Assembly: GCA_015233285.1 (NCBI GenBank)
Contig: JADFYA010000151.1
Location: 1 to 8,292 of the forward strand
Direction of reading: 5' to 3'
DNA: 8,292 nucleotides
Origin: Deltaproteobacteria bacterium
GTDB lineage: Bacteria > Desulfobacterota > JADFXK01
Every line of letters begins with the position of its first letter. Position 1 is the stretch's first letter. Positions 1 through 8,292 of this stretch are shown piece by piece. The translations under genes were made by a program, and so were the position numbers. The notes below the pieces were generated by a model. The model made no database searches. It saw nothing but the letters and a program-made list of their open reading frames with translations, and was not told the DNA's origin.

Positions 1-1001
1 GGCCGATATCCATTAAAAAACGGAGTGTGCCGGCCACCTTCCTCTTTGGTCAGAACGTAGGCTTCGGCTTTGAACTTGGTATGGGGAGTAATTGATCCCG
101 GCTTGGCTACGACCTGGCCGCGTTCCACTTCTTCCCGTTTCAGACCACGGCACAGAAGCCCCACGTTGTCGCCCGCAATACCTTGATCCAGTGTCTTCCG
201 AAACATCTCCACGCCGGTACAGACAGTCTTGTGGGTCGGCTTGACCCCGACGATCTCGACATCGTCACCCACTTTGATAATGCCCCGCTCAACGCGACCG
301 GTGACCACCGTACCTCGACCGGAAATGGAGAACACATCTTCGATCGGCATTAAGAACGGTTTGTCCGTATCACGAATCGGCTCAGGAACAAAACTGTCCA
401 CGGCAGCCATCAAATCAAGAATGGGCTTGCAATTCTCACAGGCCCCTTTTCCGCATCCACACTGAAGGGCCTTTAGGGCTGATCCACGAATAATCGGGGT
501 GTCGTCACCGGGAAACTCATATTTGTCCAAGAGTTCCCGCAGCTCCAATTCCACCAACTCGATCAATTCGGCATCGTCCACCATGTCCACCTTGTTCAAA
601 AAAACCACTATGCTGGGCACGCCAACCTGCCGGGCCAGCAAAATGTGTTCTCTCGTCTGCGGCATGGGGCCGTCATCGGCGCCGACCACCAGGATCGCCC
701 CATCCATCTGGGCCGCACCGGTGATCATGTTCTTAATGTAGTCAGCGTGACCGGGGCAGTCCACGTGGGCATAGTGACGATTCTTAGTCTGATACTCCAC
801 ATGGGCCGTGGCGATGGTGATCCCTCGCTCTTTTTCCTCGGGGGCCTTGTCTATCTGATCGAAGGCAATGTATTCCGCCCCGCCGCTTTTGGATAAGCAT
901 AGCGTAATGGCCGAGGTCAACGTTGTCTTGCCATGATCTATATGGCCAATCGTCCCGACGTTGACATGCGGTTTGTTTCTCTCGAATTTCTTCTTAGCCA
1001 T
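1..1001 (-). CDS. tuf: Translation elongation factor EF-Tu, 3' end cut off by window edge
   Basis: EF-Tu is the cytoplasmic GTPase that carries aminoacyl-tRNA to the ribosomal A site. I read 333 codons from the ATG at 1001 to the left edge with no frameshift or stop. About 60 to 65 C-terminal residues, most of domain III, lie outside. Visible G-domain motifs are G1 GHIDHGKT (19-26), switch I RGITI (59-63), G3 DCPGH (81-85, including catalytic His85), G4 NKVD (136-139) and G5 SAL (174-176). Domain II follows from about residue 212 with the typical [13 protein letters not shown] stretch, and domain III begins near 305. The oddity is a cysteine-rich insertion right after G5, with Cys at 181, 183, 188 and 191. 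Gln125, matching the E. coli kirromycin-site Gln124, is present. The gene lies downstream of rpsG with no fusA between them. Family assignment is certain; whether this is the only tuf copy cannot be seen. Confidence 0.98.
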   Translation of the reverse strand, partial: MAKKKFERNKPHVNVGTIGHIDHGKTTLTSAITLCLSKSGGAEYIAFDQIDKAPEEKERGITIATAHVEYQTKNRHYAHVDCPGHADYIKNMITGAAQMDGAILVVGADDGPMPQTREHILLARQVGVPSIVVFLNKVDMVDDAELIELVELELRELLDKYEFPGDDTPIIRGSALKALQCGCGKGACENCKPILDLMAAVDSFVPEPIRDTDKPFLMPIEDVFSISGRGTVVTGRVERGIIKVGDDVEIVGVKPTHKTVCTGVEMFRKTLDQGIAGDNVGLLCRGLKREEVERGQVVAKPGSITPHTKFKAEAYVLTKEEGGRHTPFFNGYR

Positions 1002-1007
1002 AACCTG

Positions 1008-1015
1008 TCCTCCTC
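1008..1015 (-). promoter_or_regulatory. Shine-Dalgarno of tuf
   Basis: The minus strand reads GAGGAGGA, followed by a 6-base spacer and the ATG of tuf. This is a strong, well-placed ribosome binding site and supports the start at 1001. EF-Tu homology also begins exactly here (MAKKKFER). Confidence 0.85.
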
Positions 1016-1115
1016 AAAATCAATTCGCCGTATTAGGCGGCCCTTGGCGACCGCATTGGAGTGCCGGGACTGTTCGATTTTACTTTTTTTTTAGCCACTA
1101 GCTGCGGGATTGATC

Positions 1116-1134
1116 CGGTCACCGATGGTGACCG
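1116..1134 (-). repeat. Perfect 8-bp inverted repeat with 3-base loop
   Basis: The arms CGGTCACC and GGTGACCG are perfectly complementary and separated by three bases, giving a compact stable hairpin in the rpsG-tuf transcript 22 bases after the rpsG stop codon. On the transcribed side it is followed by GATCAATC and not by a U-run, so it does not look like an intrinsic terminator. It could be an RNA stability or processing element, or a protein site; the sequence does not decide. Confidence 0.65.
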
Positions 1135-1156
1135 CCATCTCACCCCGTTGCTGAAG

Positions 1157-1663
<507 letters not shown>

Positions 1664-1668
1664 TTATG

Positions 1669-2040
1669 CTATTTTGGGCGCTTTGCCCCGTACTTGGAGC
1701 GGCCCTGGCGGCGATCCTGAACCCCGACGGAGTCGAGAGTGCCTCTAATAACGTGATACCTGACCCCCGGGAGGTCCTTGACCCGGCCGCCTCTGATAAG
1801 GACAACCGAGTGTTCCTGAAGATTGTGACCGATGCCGGGTATGTAAGTAGTCACTTCCATGCCGTTGGTCAGCCGGACCCTGGCTACCTTCCTCAATGCG
1901 GAGTTAGGCTTTTTGGGCGTCGTGGTGTATACTCTGATACATACCCCACGCTTTTGAGGGCAGGCTTTCATGGCCGGGGTGTTGGTTTTCTTCTTTACCT
2001 CTATACGGCACTTTTGGATCAGTTGATTTATTGTTGGCAT
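1669..2040 (-). CDS. rpsL: 30S ribosomal protein S12
   Basis: S12 sits at the decoding centre of the 30S subunit, where it monitors codon-anticodon pairing and is the target locus of streptomycin resistance. The 123-residue product is full length, from [10 protein letters not shown] to YGAKRPK and a TAG stop. Diagnostic segments are CPQKRGVC (27-34), [13 protein letters not shown] (39-51), GHNLQEHS (71-78) and [14 protein letters not shown] (83-96). Lys43, Lys44 and Lys88, the classic resistance positions, are the wild-type residues, so a streptomycin-sensitive ribosome is predicted. Asp89, the residue methylthiolated in E. coli, is present. The ATG is preceded by GAGG at a rather long 10-base spacing. 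It is the first gene after rpoC and may be driven both by readthrough and by the candidate promoter in the 165-base gap. Confidence 0.99.
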   Translation of the reverse strand: MPTINQLIQKCRIEVKKKTNTPAMKACPQKRGVCIRVYTTTPKKPNSALRKVARVRLTNGMEVTTYIPGIGHNLQEHSVVLIRGGRVKDLPGVRYHVIRGTLDSVGVQDRRQGRSKYGAKRPK

Positions 2041-2050
2041 TCTATTTAGA

Positions 2051-2054
2051 CCTC
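2051..2054 (-). promoter_or_regulatory. Shine-Dalgarno of rpsL
   Basis: GAGG within GAAGAGGTC on the minus strand lies 10 bases before the rpsL ATG. The spacing is at the long end of the usual range, and no better site is closer to the start. The start itself is fixed by S12 homology beginning at MPTINQL. Confidence 0.55.
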
Positions 2055-2092
2055 TTCAAGCGGAACGTGACTGTTGCGTTCTGAAGTAAAAA

Positions 2093-2127
2093 AATATATG
2101 CTTACACCACGGTGGTCTGTCTGTCAA
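2093..2127 (-). promoter_or_regulatory. Candidate sigma-70 promoter upstream of rpsL
   Basis: A consensus -35 hexamer TTGACA lies at 2122-2127 on the minus strand. At the ideal 17-base spacing the hexamer is TAAGCA (2099-2104), a poor -10. A better hexamer, TATATT (2093-2098), is 23 bases away, which is too far. The -35 and the intergenic position support a promoter for the rpsL-rpsG-tuf segment, but the -10 is ambiguous. The spacer holds an 11-base palindrome (2106-2116), and the -35 overlaps one arm of a longer inverted repeat, so the site could be regulated. Confidence 0.45.
2106..2116. repeat. 11-base palindrome within the candidate rpsL promoter
   Basis: The plus strand reads ACCAC, one central base, then GTGGT: a perfect odd-length palindrome lying between the proposed -35 and -10 elements. 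That is a plausible operator position, but the site is short and could be chance. Confidence 0.4.
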
Positions 2128-2156
2128 GAAGTTTTTTCATCTAAATGTAACTTCTT
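2126..2156. repeat. 8-bp inverted repeat with 15-base loop after rpoC
   Basis: The arms AAGAAGTT (2126-2133) and AACTTCTT (2149-2156) are perfectly complementary across a 15-base A/T-rich loop. The stem is A/T-rich, and downstream on the transcribed strand comes GACAGACAG with no U-run, so it is not a convincing terminator. The promoter-proximal arm shares two bases with the TTGACA -35 hexamer. Confidence 0.5.
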
Positions 2157-2205
2157 TGCTACAGTTGCACTTCGCCTACATCTCGCCCCTCTAAAGGGAC
2201 CGCCA

Positions 2206-5200
2206 TCAATACTTGGCCTTGGCGATGATCTGCTCTGATTCCAGAATCTTAGGCCCTCGATACTTGGCCATCCCGGTCCCCGCAGGGACTAACCGGCCCA
2301 TAATTACATTTTCTTTCAGACCACGTAGCCAGTCCACCTTTCCGGCGATAGCCGCCTCGGTCAATACCTTGGTCGTCTCTTGGAAAGACGCGGCTGAAAT
2401 AAAGCTCTCCGTGCTCAAGGACGCCTTGGTTATGCCTAACAGCATTGGTTCACCTTCAGCCGGTTGACCGCCCTTTTCCACGATGCTTCGATTCTCTCTG
2501 TCAAAATGCAGCTTCTCGACCTGTTCCCCAACCATAAAGGTCGTGTCGCCGGACTTAATGATTCTGATGCGGCGAAGCATTTGGCGAACAATAACTTCGA
2601 TGTGCTTGTCGTTTATTTTGACGCCCTGTAAGCGGTAGACCTCCTGGACTTCATCCACCAGGAACTTAGCCAGCTCCTTGACGCCTTTGACGGCCAGAAT
2701 GTCATGCGGGTTGGGGGACCCATCCATCAAGGGCTCGCCGGACTTGACCACATCGCCCTCATGGACGCTGACGTGCTTGCCCTTGGGGATCAAGTATTCT
2801 CTGGGTTCACCCACCTCAGGCGTGACCACGACCTTACGTTTTCCCTTGGTGTGCTTGCTGAAAGAGACACGTCCGTCGATCTCGCTGATTATAGCGAATT
2901 CTTTTGGCTTTCTAACCTCAAAAAGCTCGGCCACACGGGGTAGACCACCGGTGATATCTTTTGTTTTGGTCGTTTCCCGCGGGATCTTGGCCAACACGTC
3001 TCCGGCCATGACCATGTCGCCTTCGTTGGTCATGATGATGGCGCCCACCGGAAGGAGATACCTGGCCATTGTTTCCGACTCCGGGAGCCGCATGGTTTTA
3101 CCGGATTCGTCTTTTATGGAGACTCTGGGCCGCACTTCAGTGTCTTTAAACTCAACGACCACCTTGCTGGACTTGCCGGTAACCAGGTCGACCTTTTCTT
3201 GCATGGTCTTCCCTTCCATGATGTCCCCAAATTTGACCCGGCCCGAGGACTCTGTCAAAATCGGGATAGTGAAGGGATCCCATTCGGCGATGAGTTGATC
3301 CTTCGTCACCACTTCATCTTCTTTAACCCGGAGATGGGCCCCGTAAATAATGGGGTACCTCTCCCGCTCATGGCCTTCCTGATCCAAAATGTTGACCACG
3401 CCGTTTCGGTTCATGACCACCAGCTCGCCGCTCGGCTTTTCCACCACGTGCAGATTGTAGAACTTGATAACCCCACCATGCTTGGATTTGATGGTGGTTT
3501 GTTCTACCCGCCGGGAGGCGGTGCCGCCGATGTGGAAGGTCCGCATAGTCAACTGTGTGCCCGGTTCACCGATGGACTGGGCAGCGATGATCCCGATGGC
3601 GGCTCCGATATCTACCGGCCGGCCATGGGCCAGATCCCGGCCGTAACACTTAACGCAGACACCATGGGTCGACTGGCAGGTCAAAACTGAACGAATTTGG
3701 ACCCGATCGAGGGCGGCATCTTCAATCTCTTTAACCGCCTCCTCGTCAATGACCTGATTGGCCTTAACGATGACGTAATTGGGATCGGACGCCGGTCTGG
3801 TCGGGTCGGTGATATCCCACAAGGTGATTCGGCCCAGGATCCGTTCACCCAAGGTTTCGATCACTTCGCCGGCCTCCCGGAGGGATTCGACAAAAATTCC
3901 ATCCAGGGTTCCACAATCCACTTCCGAGATGACTGCGTCTTGGGCCACGTCGACCAATCTTCTGGTCAGGTACCCCGAGTTGGCCGTCTTCAGGGCCGTA
4001 TCGGCCAAACCCTTTCGGGCGCCGTGGGTGGAAATGAAGTACTGCAAAACGTTCAGGCCTTCCCGGAAGTTGGCCGTAATGGGCGTCTCGATGATCTCGC
4101 CCGACGGCTTGGCCATCAGGCCGCGCATCCCGGCAAGTTGCCGCATCTGATCCTTGCTGCCTCGAGATCCGGAATCAACCATCATATAGATCGGGTTGAA
4201 AGACTGGATGGTTTTGATATTCCCATTTTCATCTTTGACCTTCTCGAAGGATACTTCCATCATCATCTCTTGGGCTACATCATCCGTGGCCTTGGCCCAG
4301 ATATCAACCACCTTGTTGTACTTTTCACCGGCCGTGATCAGACCTTCGGTGTATTGCAGCTCAATCTCGGAAATGTCCTTGGTGGCAACGTCCAGGATTT
4401 CCTTCTTCTTTGCCGGGATAACCATATCCGACACGGAAATGGAGATACCGGCCCTGGTGGCGTATTCATAGCCGGTATCCTTTAACCGGTCGGCCAAGAT
4501 AACCGTTTTCTTCAGGCCGCAGGTGCGGTGAGCCAGGCCGATAAGTTTCCGGAGTTCCTTTTTTGTCATGACCCGATTGATTTCGTCAAAGGGGATCTCG
4601 TCAGGAACAACTTCTTTCAGAATTATCCGGCCAACCGTAGTCGAGACGATGGTCCCATTCATCCGCACCTTGATCGGGGCTTGCAGGTCAAGTTCCTCTG
4701 AATCATAGGCCACCCGGACTTCGATGGGGCTGGAGCAGATCTTGCCGGCCCCTTTGGCCAGCGGTCTTTCCCTGGTCATGTAATAGAGACCCAAAACAAT
4801 ATCCTGGGAAGGAACAATGATTGGTTCGCCATTGGCCGGGGAAAGGATGTTATTGCTCGACATCATCAGGACCCGGGCTTCTATTTGGGCTTCGATCGAC
4901 AATGGGATATGCACAGCCATCTGGTCACCGTCAAAGTCGGCGTTAAAGGCGGTGCAGACCAGCGGATGGAGCTGGATGGCCTTACCTTCAATCAAGATGG
5001 GTTCAAAGGCCTGAATGCCCAGCCGGTGAAGAGTCGGGGCCCGGTTTAACAAGATGGGGTATTCACGGACCACCTCATCGAGGGTATCCCAGACTTCGGG
5101 AGTTTCCCGTTCAACCAGTTTCTTGGCGCTCTTAATGGTGTTGACTAAGCCTTTCTTTTCCAAACGCTGGTAGACAAAAGGCTTGAACAATTCCAAGGCC

Positions 5201-6315
5201 ATTTTTTTGGGCAGCCCGCATTGGTGGAGTCTGAGATTGGGTCCCACGACGATAACCGTCCGGCCGGAGTAATCAACCCGTTTACCCAGCAGGTTTTGTC
5301 TAAAACGGCCTTGTTTTCCTTTAAGCATATCGCTCAAAGACTTTAAGGGGCGTTTGTTCGGCCCGGTAATGACCTTGCCCCGGCGCCCGTTATCGAACAA
5401 GACGTCTACGGCTTCTTGCAACATCCTTTTTTCGTTACGGATAATGATATCCGGGGCGTTAAGTTCCTGAAGCCTTTTCAACCTGTTGTTTCTATTGATG
5501 ACCCGCCGGTACAAATCGTTCAAATCAGAAGTTGCGAACCGGCCGCCATCCAAAGGCACCAGCGGTCTTAACTCCGGGGGGAGAACGGGAATGACGTCCA
5601 TAATCATCCATTCCGGACGATTACCCGAATCCTTAAAGGCTTCGATAACCTTTAGGCGCTTAGCCAGTTTCTTCCGTTTAGCCTCGGAATTGGTCGTGGT
5701 CATTTCTTCCCGAAGCTTAACCGAATCTTCTTCGAGGGTGACCCTTTCCAACAGATACTTGATGGCCTCGGCGCCTATGCCGCCTTTGAAGTCTTCTCCC
5801 GCGGTATCCCGCAATTCTCGATATTTATCTTCAGAAATAAGCGTCTTGGGCTTGAGGCTGCTGCCGCCTTCCTCCAGCACGATATAAGACTCAAAGTACA
5901 GTACCTTTTCCAGGTCTTTCAAAGTCAGGTCCAGCAAATTCCCGACCTTTGAGGGAAGACTCTTCAGAAACCAGATATGAGCCACCGGACTGGCCAGCTC
6001 TATGTGAGCCATCCGTTCCCGGCGAACTTTAGACTGGATTACTTCAACACCACATTTTTCGCACACGACACCGCGGTGCTTCATCCGTTTGTACTTGCCG
6101 CAATTACACTCGTAATCCTTAGTCGGGCCAAAAATCTTGGCGCAGAACAGCCCGTCTCTTTCCGGTTTAAACGTCCGGTAATTGATCGTTTCCGGCTTCT
6201 TCACTTCCCCATGCGACCATTCCCTGATCATTTCCGGAGAAGCCAAAGAAATCTTCACCGCCTTGAAGCTTAAAGGGTCTTTAGGCTTGGCAAAAAAGCT
6301 GTATAAATCATCCAA
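2206..6315 (-). CDS. rpoC: DNA-directed RNA polymerase subunit beta'
   Basis: Beta' is the largest subunit of RNA polymerase and forms, with beta, the catalytic cleft that copies DNA into RNA. The 1369-residue product is complete. The N-terminal zinc site has Cys70, 72, 85 and 88. The template-binding segment [14 protein letters not shown] starts at 424, and the catalytic Mg motif NADFDGDQ supplies Asp460, 462 and 464. The bridge helix lies at about 750-790 and the second zinc site at Cys801, 880, 887 and 890. The trigger loop begins near 916 (Met924, His928) and resumes near 1121 with [12 protein letters not shown]. The roughly 180 residues between match the position of the SI3 insertion of E. 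coli. The start is TTG: no in-frame ATG or GTG is available, a perfect Shine-Dalgarno sits 6 bases upstream, and homology begins at once ([16 protein letters not shown]). The 12-base spacing to rpoB indicates cotranscription and translational coupling. No damage is seen. Confidence 0.99.
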   Translation of the reverse strand: MDDLYSFFAKPKDPLSFKAVKISLASPEMIREWSHGEVKKPETINYRTFKPERDGLFCAKIFGPTKDYECNCGKYKRMKHRGVVCEKCGVEVIQSKVRRERMAHIELASPVAHIWFLKSLPSKVGNLLDLTLKDLEKVLYFESYIVLEEGGSSLKPKTLISEDKYRELRDTAGEDFKGGIGAEAIKYLLERVTLEEDSVKLREEMTTTNSEAKRKKLAKRLKVIEAFKDSGNRPEWMIMDVIPVLPPELRPLVPLDGGRFATSDLNDLYRRVINRNNRLKRLQELNAPDIIIRNEKRMLQEAVDVLFDNGRRGKVITGPNKRPLKSLSDMLKGKQGRFRQNLLGKRVDYSGRTVIVVGPNLRLHQCGLPKKMALELFKPFVYQRLEKKGLVNTIKSAKKLVERETPEVWDTLDEVVREYPILLNRAPTLHRLGIQAFEPILIEGKAIQLHPLVCTAFNADFDGDQMAVHIPLSIEAQIEARVLMMSSNNILSPANGEPIIVPSQDIVLGLYYMTRERPLAKGAGKICSSPIEVRVAYDSEELDLQAPIKVRMNGTIVSTTVGRIILKEVVPDEIPFDEINRVMTKKELRKLIGLAHRTCGLKKTVILADRLKDTGYEYATRAGISISVSDMVIPAKKKEILDVATKDISEIELQYTEGLITAGEKYNKVVDIWAKATDDVAQEMMMEVSFEKVKDENGNIKTIQSFNPIYMMVDSGSRGSKDQMRQLAGMRGLMAKPSGEIIETPITANFREGLNVLQYFISTHGARKGLADTALKTANSGYLTRRLVDVAQDAVISEVDCGTLDGIFVESLREAGEVIETLGERILGRITLWDITDPTRPASDPNYVIVKANQVIDEEAVKEIEDAALDRVQIRSVLTCQSTHGVCVKCYGRDLAHGRPVDIGAAIGIIAAQSIGEPGTQLTMRTFHIGGTASRRVEQTTIKSKHGGVIKFYNLHVVEKPSGELVVMNRNGVVNILDQEGHERERYPIIYGAHLRVKEDEVVTKDQLIAEWDPFTIPILTESSGRVKFGDIMEGKTMQEKVDLVTGKSSKVVVEFKDTEVRPRVSIKDESGKTMRLPESETMARYLLPVGAIIMTNEGDMVMAGDVLAKIPRETTKTKDITGGLPRVAELFEVRKPKEFAIISEIDGRVSFSKHTKGKRKVVVTPEVGEPREYLIPKGKHVSVHEGDVVKSGEPLMDGSPNPHDILAVKGVKELAKFLVDEVQEVYRLQGVKINDKHIEVIVRQMLRRIRIIKSGDTTFMVGEQVEKLHFDRENRSIVEKGGQPAEGEPMLLGITKASLSTESFISAASFQETTKVLTEAAIAGKVDWLRGLKENVIMGRLVPAGTGMAKYRGPKILESEQIIAKAKY

Positions 6316-6321
6316 GGCAAT

Positions 6322-6330
6322 ACCTCCTTA
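6322..6330 (-). promoter_or_regulatory. Extended Shine-Dalgarno of rpoC overlapping the rpoB stop codon
   Basis: The minus strand reads TAAGGAGGT, a nine-base perfect complement to the standard bacterial 16S rRNA 3' end. Its first three bases are the rpoB TAA stop codon. A 6-base spacer then leads to the TTG start of rpoC. This site decides the rpoC start and suggests that ribosomes finishing rpoB re-initiate on rpoC. Confidence 0.85.
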
Positions 6331-8292
6331 GGCCGCCGGGAGTTCTTCTTCGACGAGTTGAATATCCAAACCCAGACTCTTCAATTCCTTGACTAAGACG
6401 TTAAAAGACTCGGGTAAACCGGCTTCCAATACGTTGTCACCCTTGACAATCTTTTCATACATCCTCGTCCGGCCAGGCACGTCATCCGATTTCACCGTCA
6501 AAAACTCCTGCAAAGTATATGAGGCGCCATAAGCCTCCATGGCCCAGACTTCCATCTCACCCAGCCGTTGACCACCAAACTGGGCCTTGCCGCCGAGTGG
6601 CTGTTGGGTTACCAGGGAATAGGGGCCGGTCGAACGAGCATGGATCTTGTCGTCAACCAAATGGTGAAGCTTCATAATGTACATCATCCCGACCGTGACC
6701 TTCCTGTTAAAGGGTAAGCCGGTCCGGCCATCGAAGAGACCTGCCTGGCCCACGCCCGGTAGCCCGGCTTCAACCAGAAATTCTTTGATTTCATCTTCAC
6801 TGGCCCCGTCAAAAACGGGCGTGGCAATGTAGATGCCCTCATCATTTCTGTGCATCACGTTCGGGGCGTCATTTTCGGTAATTTTATCGATATCGTCGTG
6901 TTCACGACGGGGATAAGCCCGCTTCAACTTGGCTTTTAACGCATCGAGAGCCTCAGGGTTCTTTTGGACGGCCTCTATAAGTTCCCGCACTTGTCGTCCT
7001 AATTCCTTGGAGGCCCAACCTAAGTGCGTCTCCAACACCTGACCCACGTTCATCCGGGAGGGGACACCAAGTGGATTCAAGACAATGTCAACCGGGGTTC
7101 CATCTTCAAAGTAGGGCAAGTCTTCCTCAGGCAAGACCCGAGATACGACACCTTTGTTTCCATGGCGTCCGGCCATTTTGTCGCCTACCGAGAGCTTTCT
7201 TTTCATGGCCACATAGACTTTGACCATCTTAATTACCCCAGGAGGTAATTCGTCGCCTTTTTGAAGTTTGCCGATCTTTCTTTCAACGGTTTCCTTGATC
7301 AATTCCACTTTATCTACGTAGCTGTCAATTATTCCGCTGAGCGCTTCCAACTTGTCCGGTCCGCAATTTATCTTGATTTCCTGCCACATCCTAACCGGCA
7401 CCGAATCAATAAGGGCGTCTGAAATCATGTCGCCCTTATTAACGATCTTCTTCCCGGACACAGGGTCTTTGTAACTTGCAGTAACCATCTGGCCGGACAG
7501 GAGGTCAACCAACCGCCGAGTGACACTTCGCTTGATAATCCCGATTTCGTCATCACGATCTTTGTATAGCTTGGCGATCTCCTCATCCTCAATGGACTTG
7601 GCCCGATTATCCTTCTCCACCCCTTTCCGGGCAAAGACTCGAGCATCGATAATCGTCCCTTCAACACCGGGCGGAACCCGGAGCGAGGAGTCTTTTACGT
7701 CACCGGCTTTCTCGCCGAATATAGCCCGCAGCAATTTCTCTTCCGGCGATAACTGGGTCTCGCCTTTGGGAGTAATCTTGCCGACCAAGATATCATCGGG
7801 CTTGACTTCAGCGCCAATCCGAATAATACCGCTTTCATCAAGATTCTTTAGAGCGTCCTCGCCGATATTGGGGATATCCCGGGTGATCTCCTCCGGTCCC
7901 ATTTTGGTGTCCCGGGCGACCACTTCATATTCTTCAATATGGATGGAGGTGTAAATATCATCTTTGATAACCCGCTCACTAACCAGGATGGAGTCCTCAA
8001 AGTTGAACCCGCCCCAGGACATGAAGGCGACCATCACGTTCCGGCCCAAGGCCAGCTCGCCCATTTCCGTGGCCGGCCCATCGGCGATAATGTCACCTTT
8101 CTTCACTCTGGCGTACTTGCTCACAATCGGTTTTTGGTTAAAGCAGGTGTTTTGGTTCGATCGCTGGTACTTGATCAGCTTATAGATTTCTACGTCCGGC
8201 CCTTCAGCGACGGCGTCTTGGCCATCTTTATCGTACCGAAGCACGATCCGGGAGGCATCAATGTCTTCCACCACCCCGTCCCGTCTGGCCAC
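6328..8292 (-). CDS. rpoB: DNA-directed RNA polymerase subunit beta, C-terminal 654 residues (5' end outside window)
   Basis: Beta pairs with beta' to form the RNA polymerase active centre. The frame is open at the right edge. The first codon in the window is GTG encoding an internal valine, not a start, and homology is already in the middle of the protein ([12 protein letters not shown]). Visible landmarks in window numbering are SNQNTC (45-50), NFEDS (97-101, matching the E. coli Glu813/Asp814 region), [19 protein letters not shown] (177-195), [12 protein letters not shown] (370-381, with lysines matching E. coli 1065 and 1073), and [12 protein letters not shown] (544-555, His544 matching His1237). 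[20 protein letters not shown], near the C terminus, contacts beta'. Residues about 230-350 replace the E. coli SI2 region and are roughly 20 residues longer. The rifampicin-pocket cluster is mostly outside the window. The gene ends LPAA-TAA, 12 bases before rpoC. Confidence 0.99.
   Translation of the reverse strand: MARRDGVVEDIDASRIVLRYDKDGQDAVAEGPDVEIYKLIKYQRSNQNTCFNQKPIVSKYARVKKGDIIADGPATEMGELALGRNVMVAFMSWGGFNFEDSILVSERVIKDDIYTSIHIEEYEVVARDTKMGPEEITRDIPNIGEDALKNLDESGIIRIGAEVKPDDILVGKITPKGETQLSPEEKLLRAIFGEKAGDVKDSSLRVPPGVEGTIIDARVFARKGVEKDNRAKSIEDEEIAKLYKDRDDEIGIIKRSVTRRLVDLLSGQMVTASYKDPVSGKKIVNKGDMISDALIDSVPVRMWQEIKINCGPDKLEALSGIIDSYVDKVELIKETVERKIGKLQKGDELPPGVIKMVKVYVAMKRKLSVGDKMAGRHGNKGVVSRVLPEEDLPYFEDGTPVDIVLNPLGVPSRMNVGQVLETHLGWASKELGRQVRELIEAVQKNPEALDALKAKLKRAYPRREHDDIDKITENDAPNVMHRNDEGIYIATPVFDGASEDEIKEFLVEAGLPGVGQAGLFDGRTGLPFNRKVTVGMMYIMKLHHLVDDKIHARSTGPYSLVTQQPLGGKAQFGGQRLGEMEVWAMEAYGASYTLQEFLTVKSDDVPGRTRMYEKIVKGDNVLEAGLPESFNVLVKELKSLGLDIQLVEEELPAA

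Larger units (their letters stand above)
1002..1156 (-). other. rpsG-tuf intergenic region, place where fusA is normally found
   Basis: This 155-base gap separates the rpsG stop from the tuf start. In transcription order it holds an 8-bp hairpin (1116-1134), a run of nine A (1084-1092), a short CGCC/GGCG inverted repeat (1026-1039) and the tuf Shine-Dalgarno. I find no remnant of EF-G coding sequence in any frame; the N-terminal EF-G GTPase motif is not there. A TAAAAT hexamer near 1078-1083 resembles a -10 box but has no acceptable -35 at normal spacing, so I do not call a promoter. No U-run follows the hairpin, so transcription probably continues from rpsG into tuf. Confidence 0.7.

Noticed and set aside
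1..1001. Possible frameshift or broken tuf
   Set aside because: I translated the minus strand codon by codon from 1001 to 3 and found one continuous EF-Tu frame. It only lacks a stop because the window ends.
2126..2156. Rho-independent terminator after rpoC
   Set aside because: The stem is A/T-rich with a 15-base loop and no U-run follows on the transcribed strand; a smaller CCCT/AGGG stem near 2190 also lacks a U-run.
2678..3690. Overlapping plus-strand frames opposite the C-terminal half of rpoC
   Set aside because: Several overlapping frames in the same stretch without start signals are typical shadows; the rpoC frame explains the sequence fully.
3697..4485. Long plus-strand open frame (262 codons) antisense to rpoC
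   Set aside because: It lies wholly opposite well-conserved rpoC codons, has no recognisable domain or credible ribosome site, and is explained by codon bias on the rpoC strand.

Overview
The window is one block of housekeeping genes, all on the minus strand. Reading right to left (the direction of transcription) it holds the C-terminal half of rpoB, complete rpoC, rpsL and rpsG, and the first 333 codons of tuf. It joins the RNA polymerase beta/beta' operon to the start of the str operon (S12, S7, elongation factor), an arrangement common in bacteria. No mobile element, CRISPR array, tRNA, rRNA or accessory gene is visible, and none of the plus-strand reading frames looks like a real gene.

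The organism is a bacterium of moderate G+C content (about half, by eye). The beta' subunit has a proteobacterial-type insertion inside the trigger loop, and EF-Tu has a four-cysteine insertion after its G5 loop. From memory, similar insertions occur in EF-Tu of some sulfate-reducing Desulfobacterota (former Deltaproteobacteria). I infer a member of that broad group, possibly uncultured, but the window alone cannot settle it.

Layout: rpoB (6328-8292) is cut by the right edge. A 12-base gap leads to rpoC (2206-6315), which appears to start at TTG behind a near-ideal Shine-Dalgarno that includes the rpoB stop codon. A 165-base gap (2041-2205) holds a candidate promoter with two inverted repeats and no convincing terminator. 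Then come rpsL (1669-2040), a 41-base gap, rpsG (1157-1627), a 155-base gap with a compact hairpin and an A9 tract, and tuf (1-1001), cut by the left edge.

The products work together in gene expression: beta and beta' form the RNA polymerase active centre, S12 and S7 belong to the decoding centre and head of the 30S subunit, and EF-Tu delivers aminoacyl-tRNA. The main departure from the textbook layout is that fusA (EF-G), normally between rpsG and tuf, is absent here. I see no undescribed multigene system. The points worth a second look are the fusA-less str segment, the cysteine motif in EF-Tu, the TTG start of rpoC and the two structured intergenic regions.
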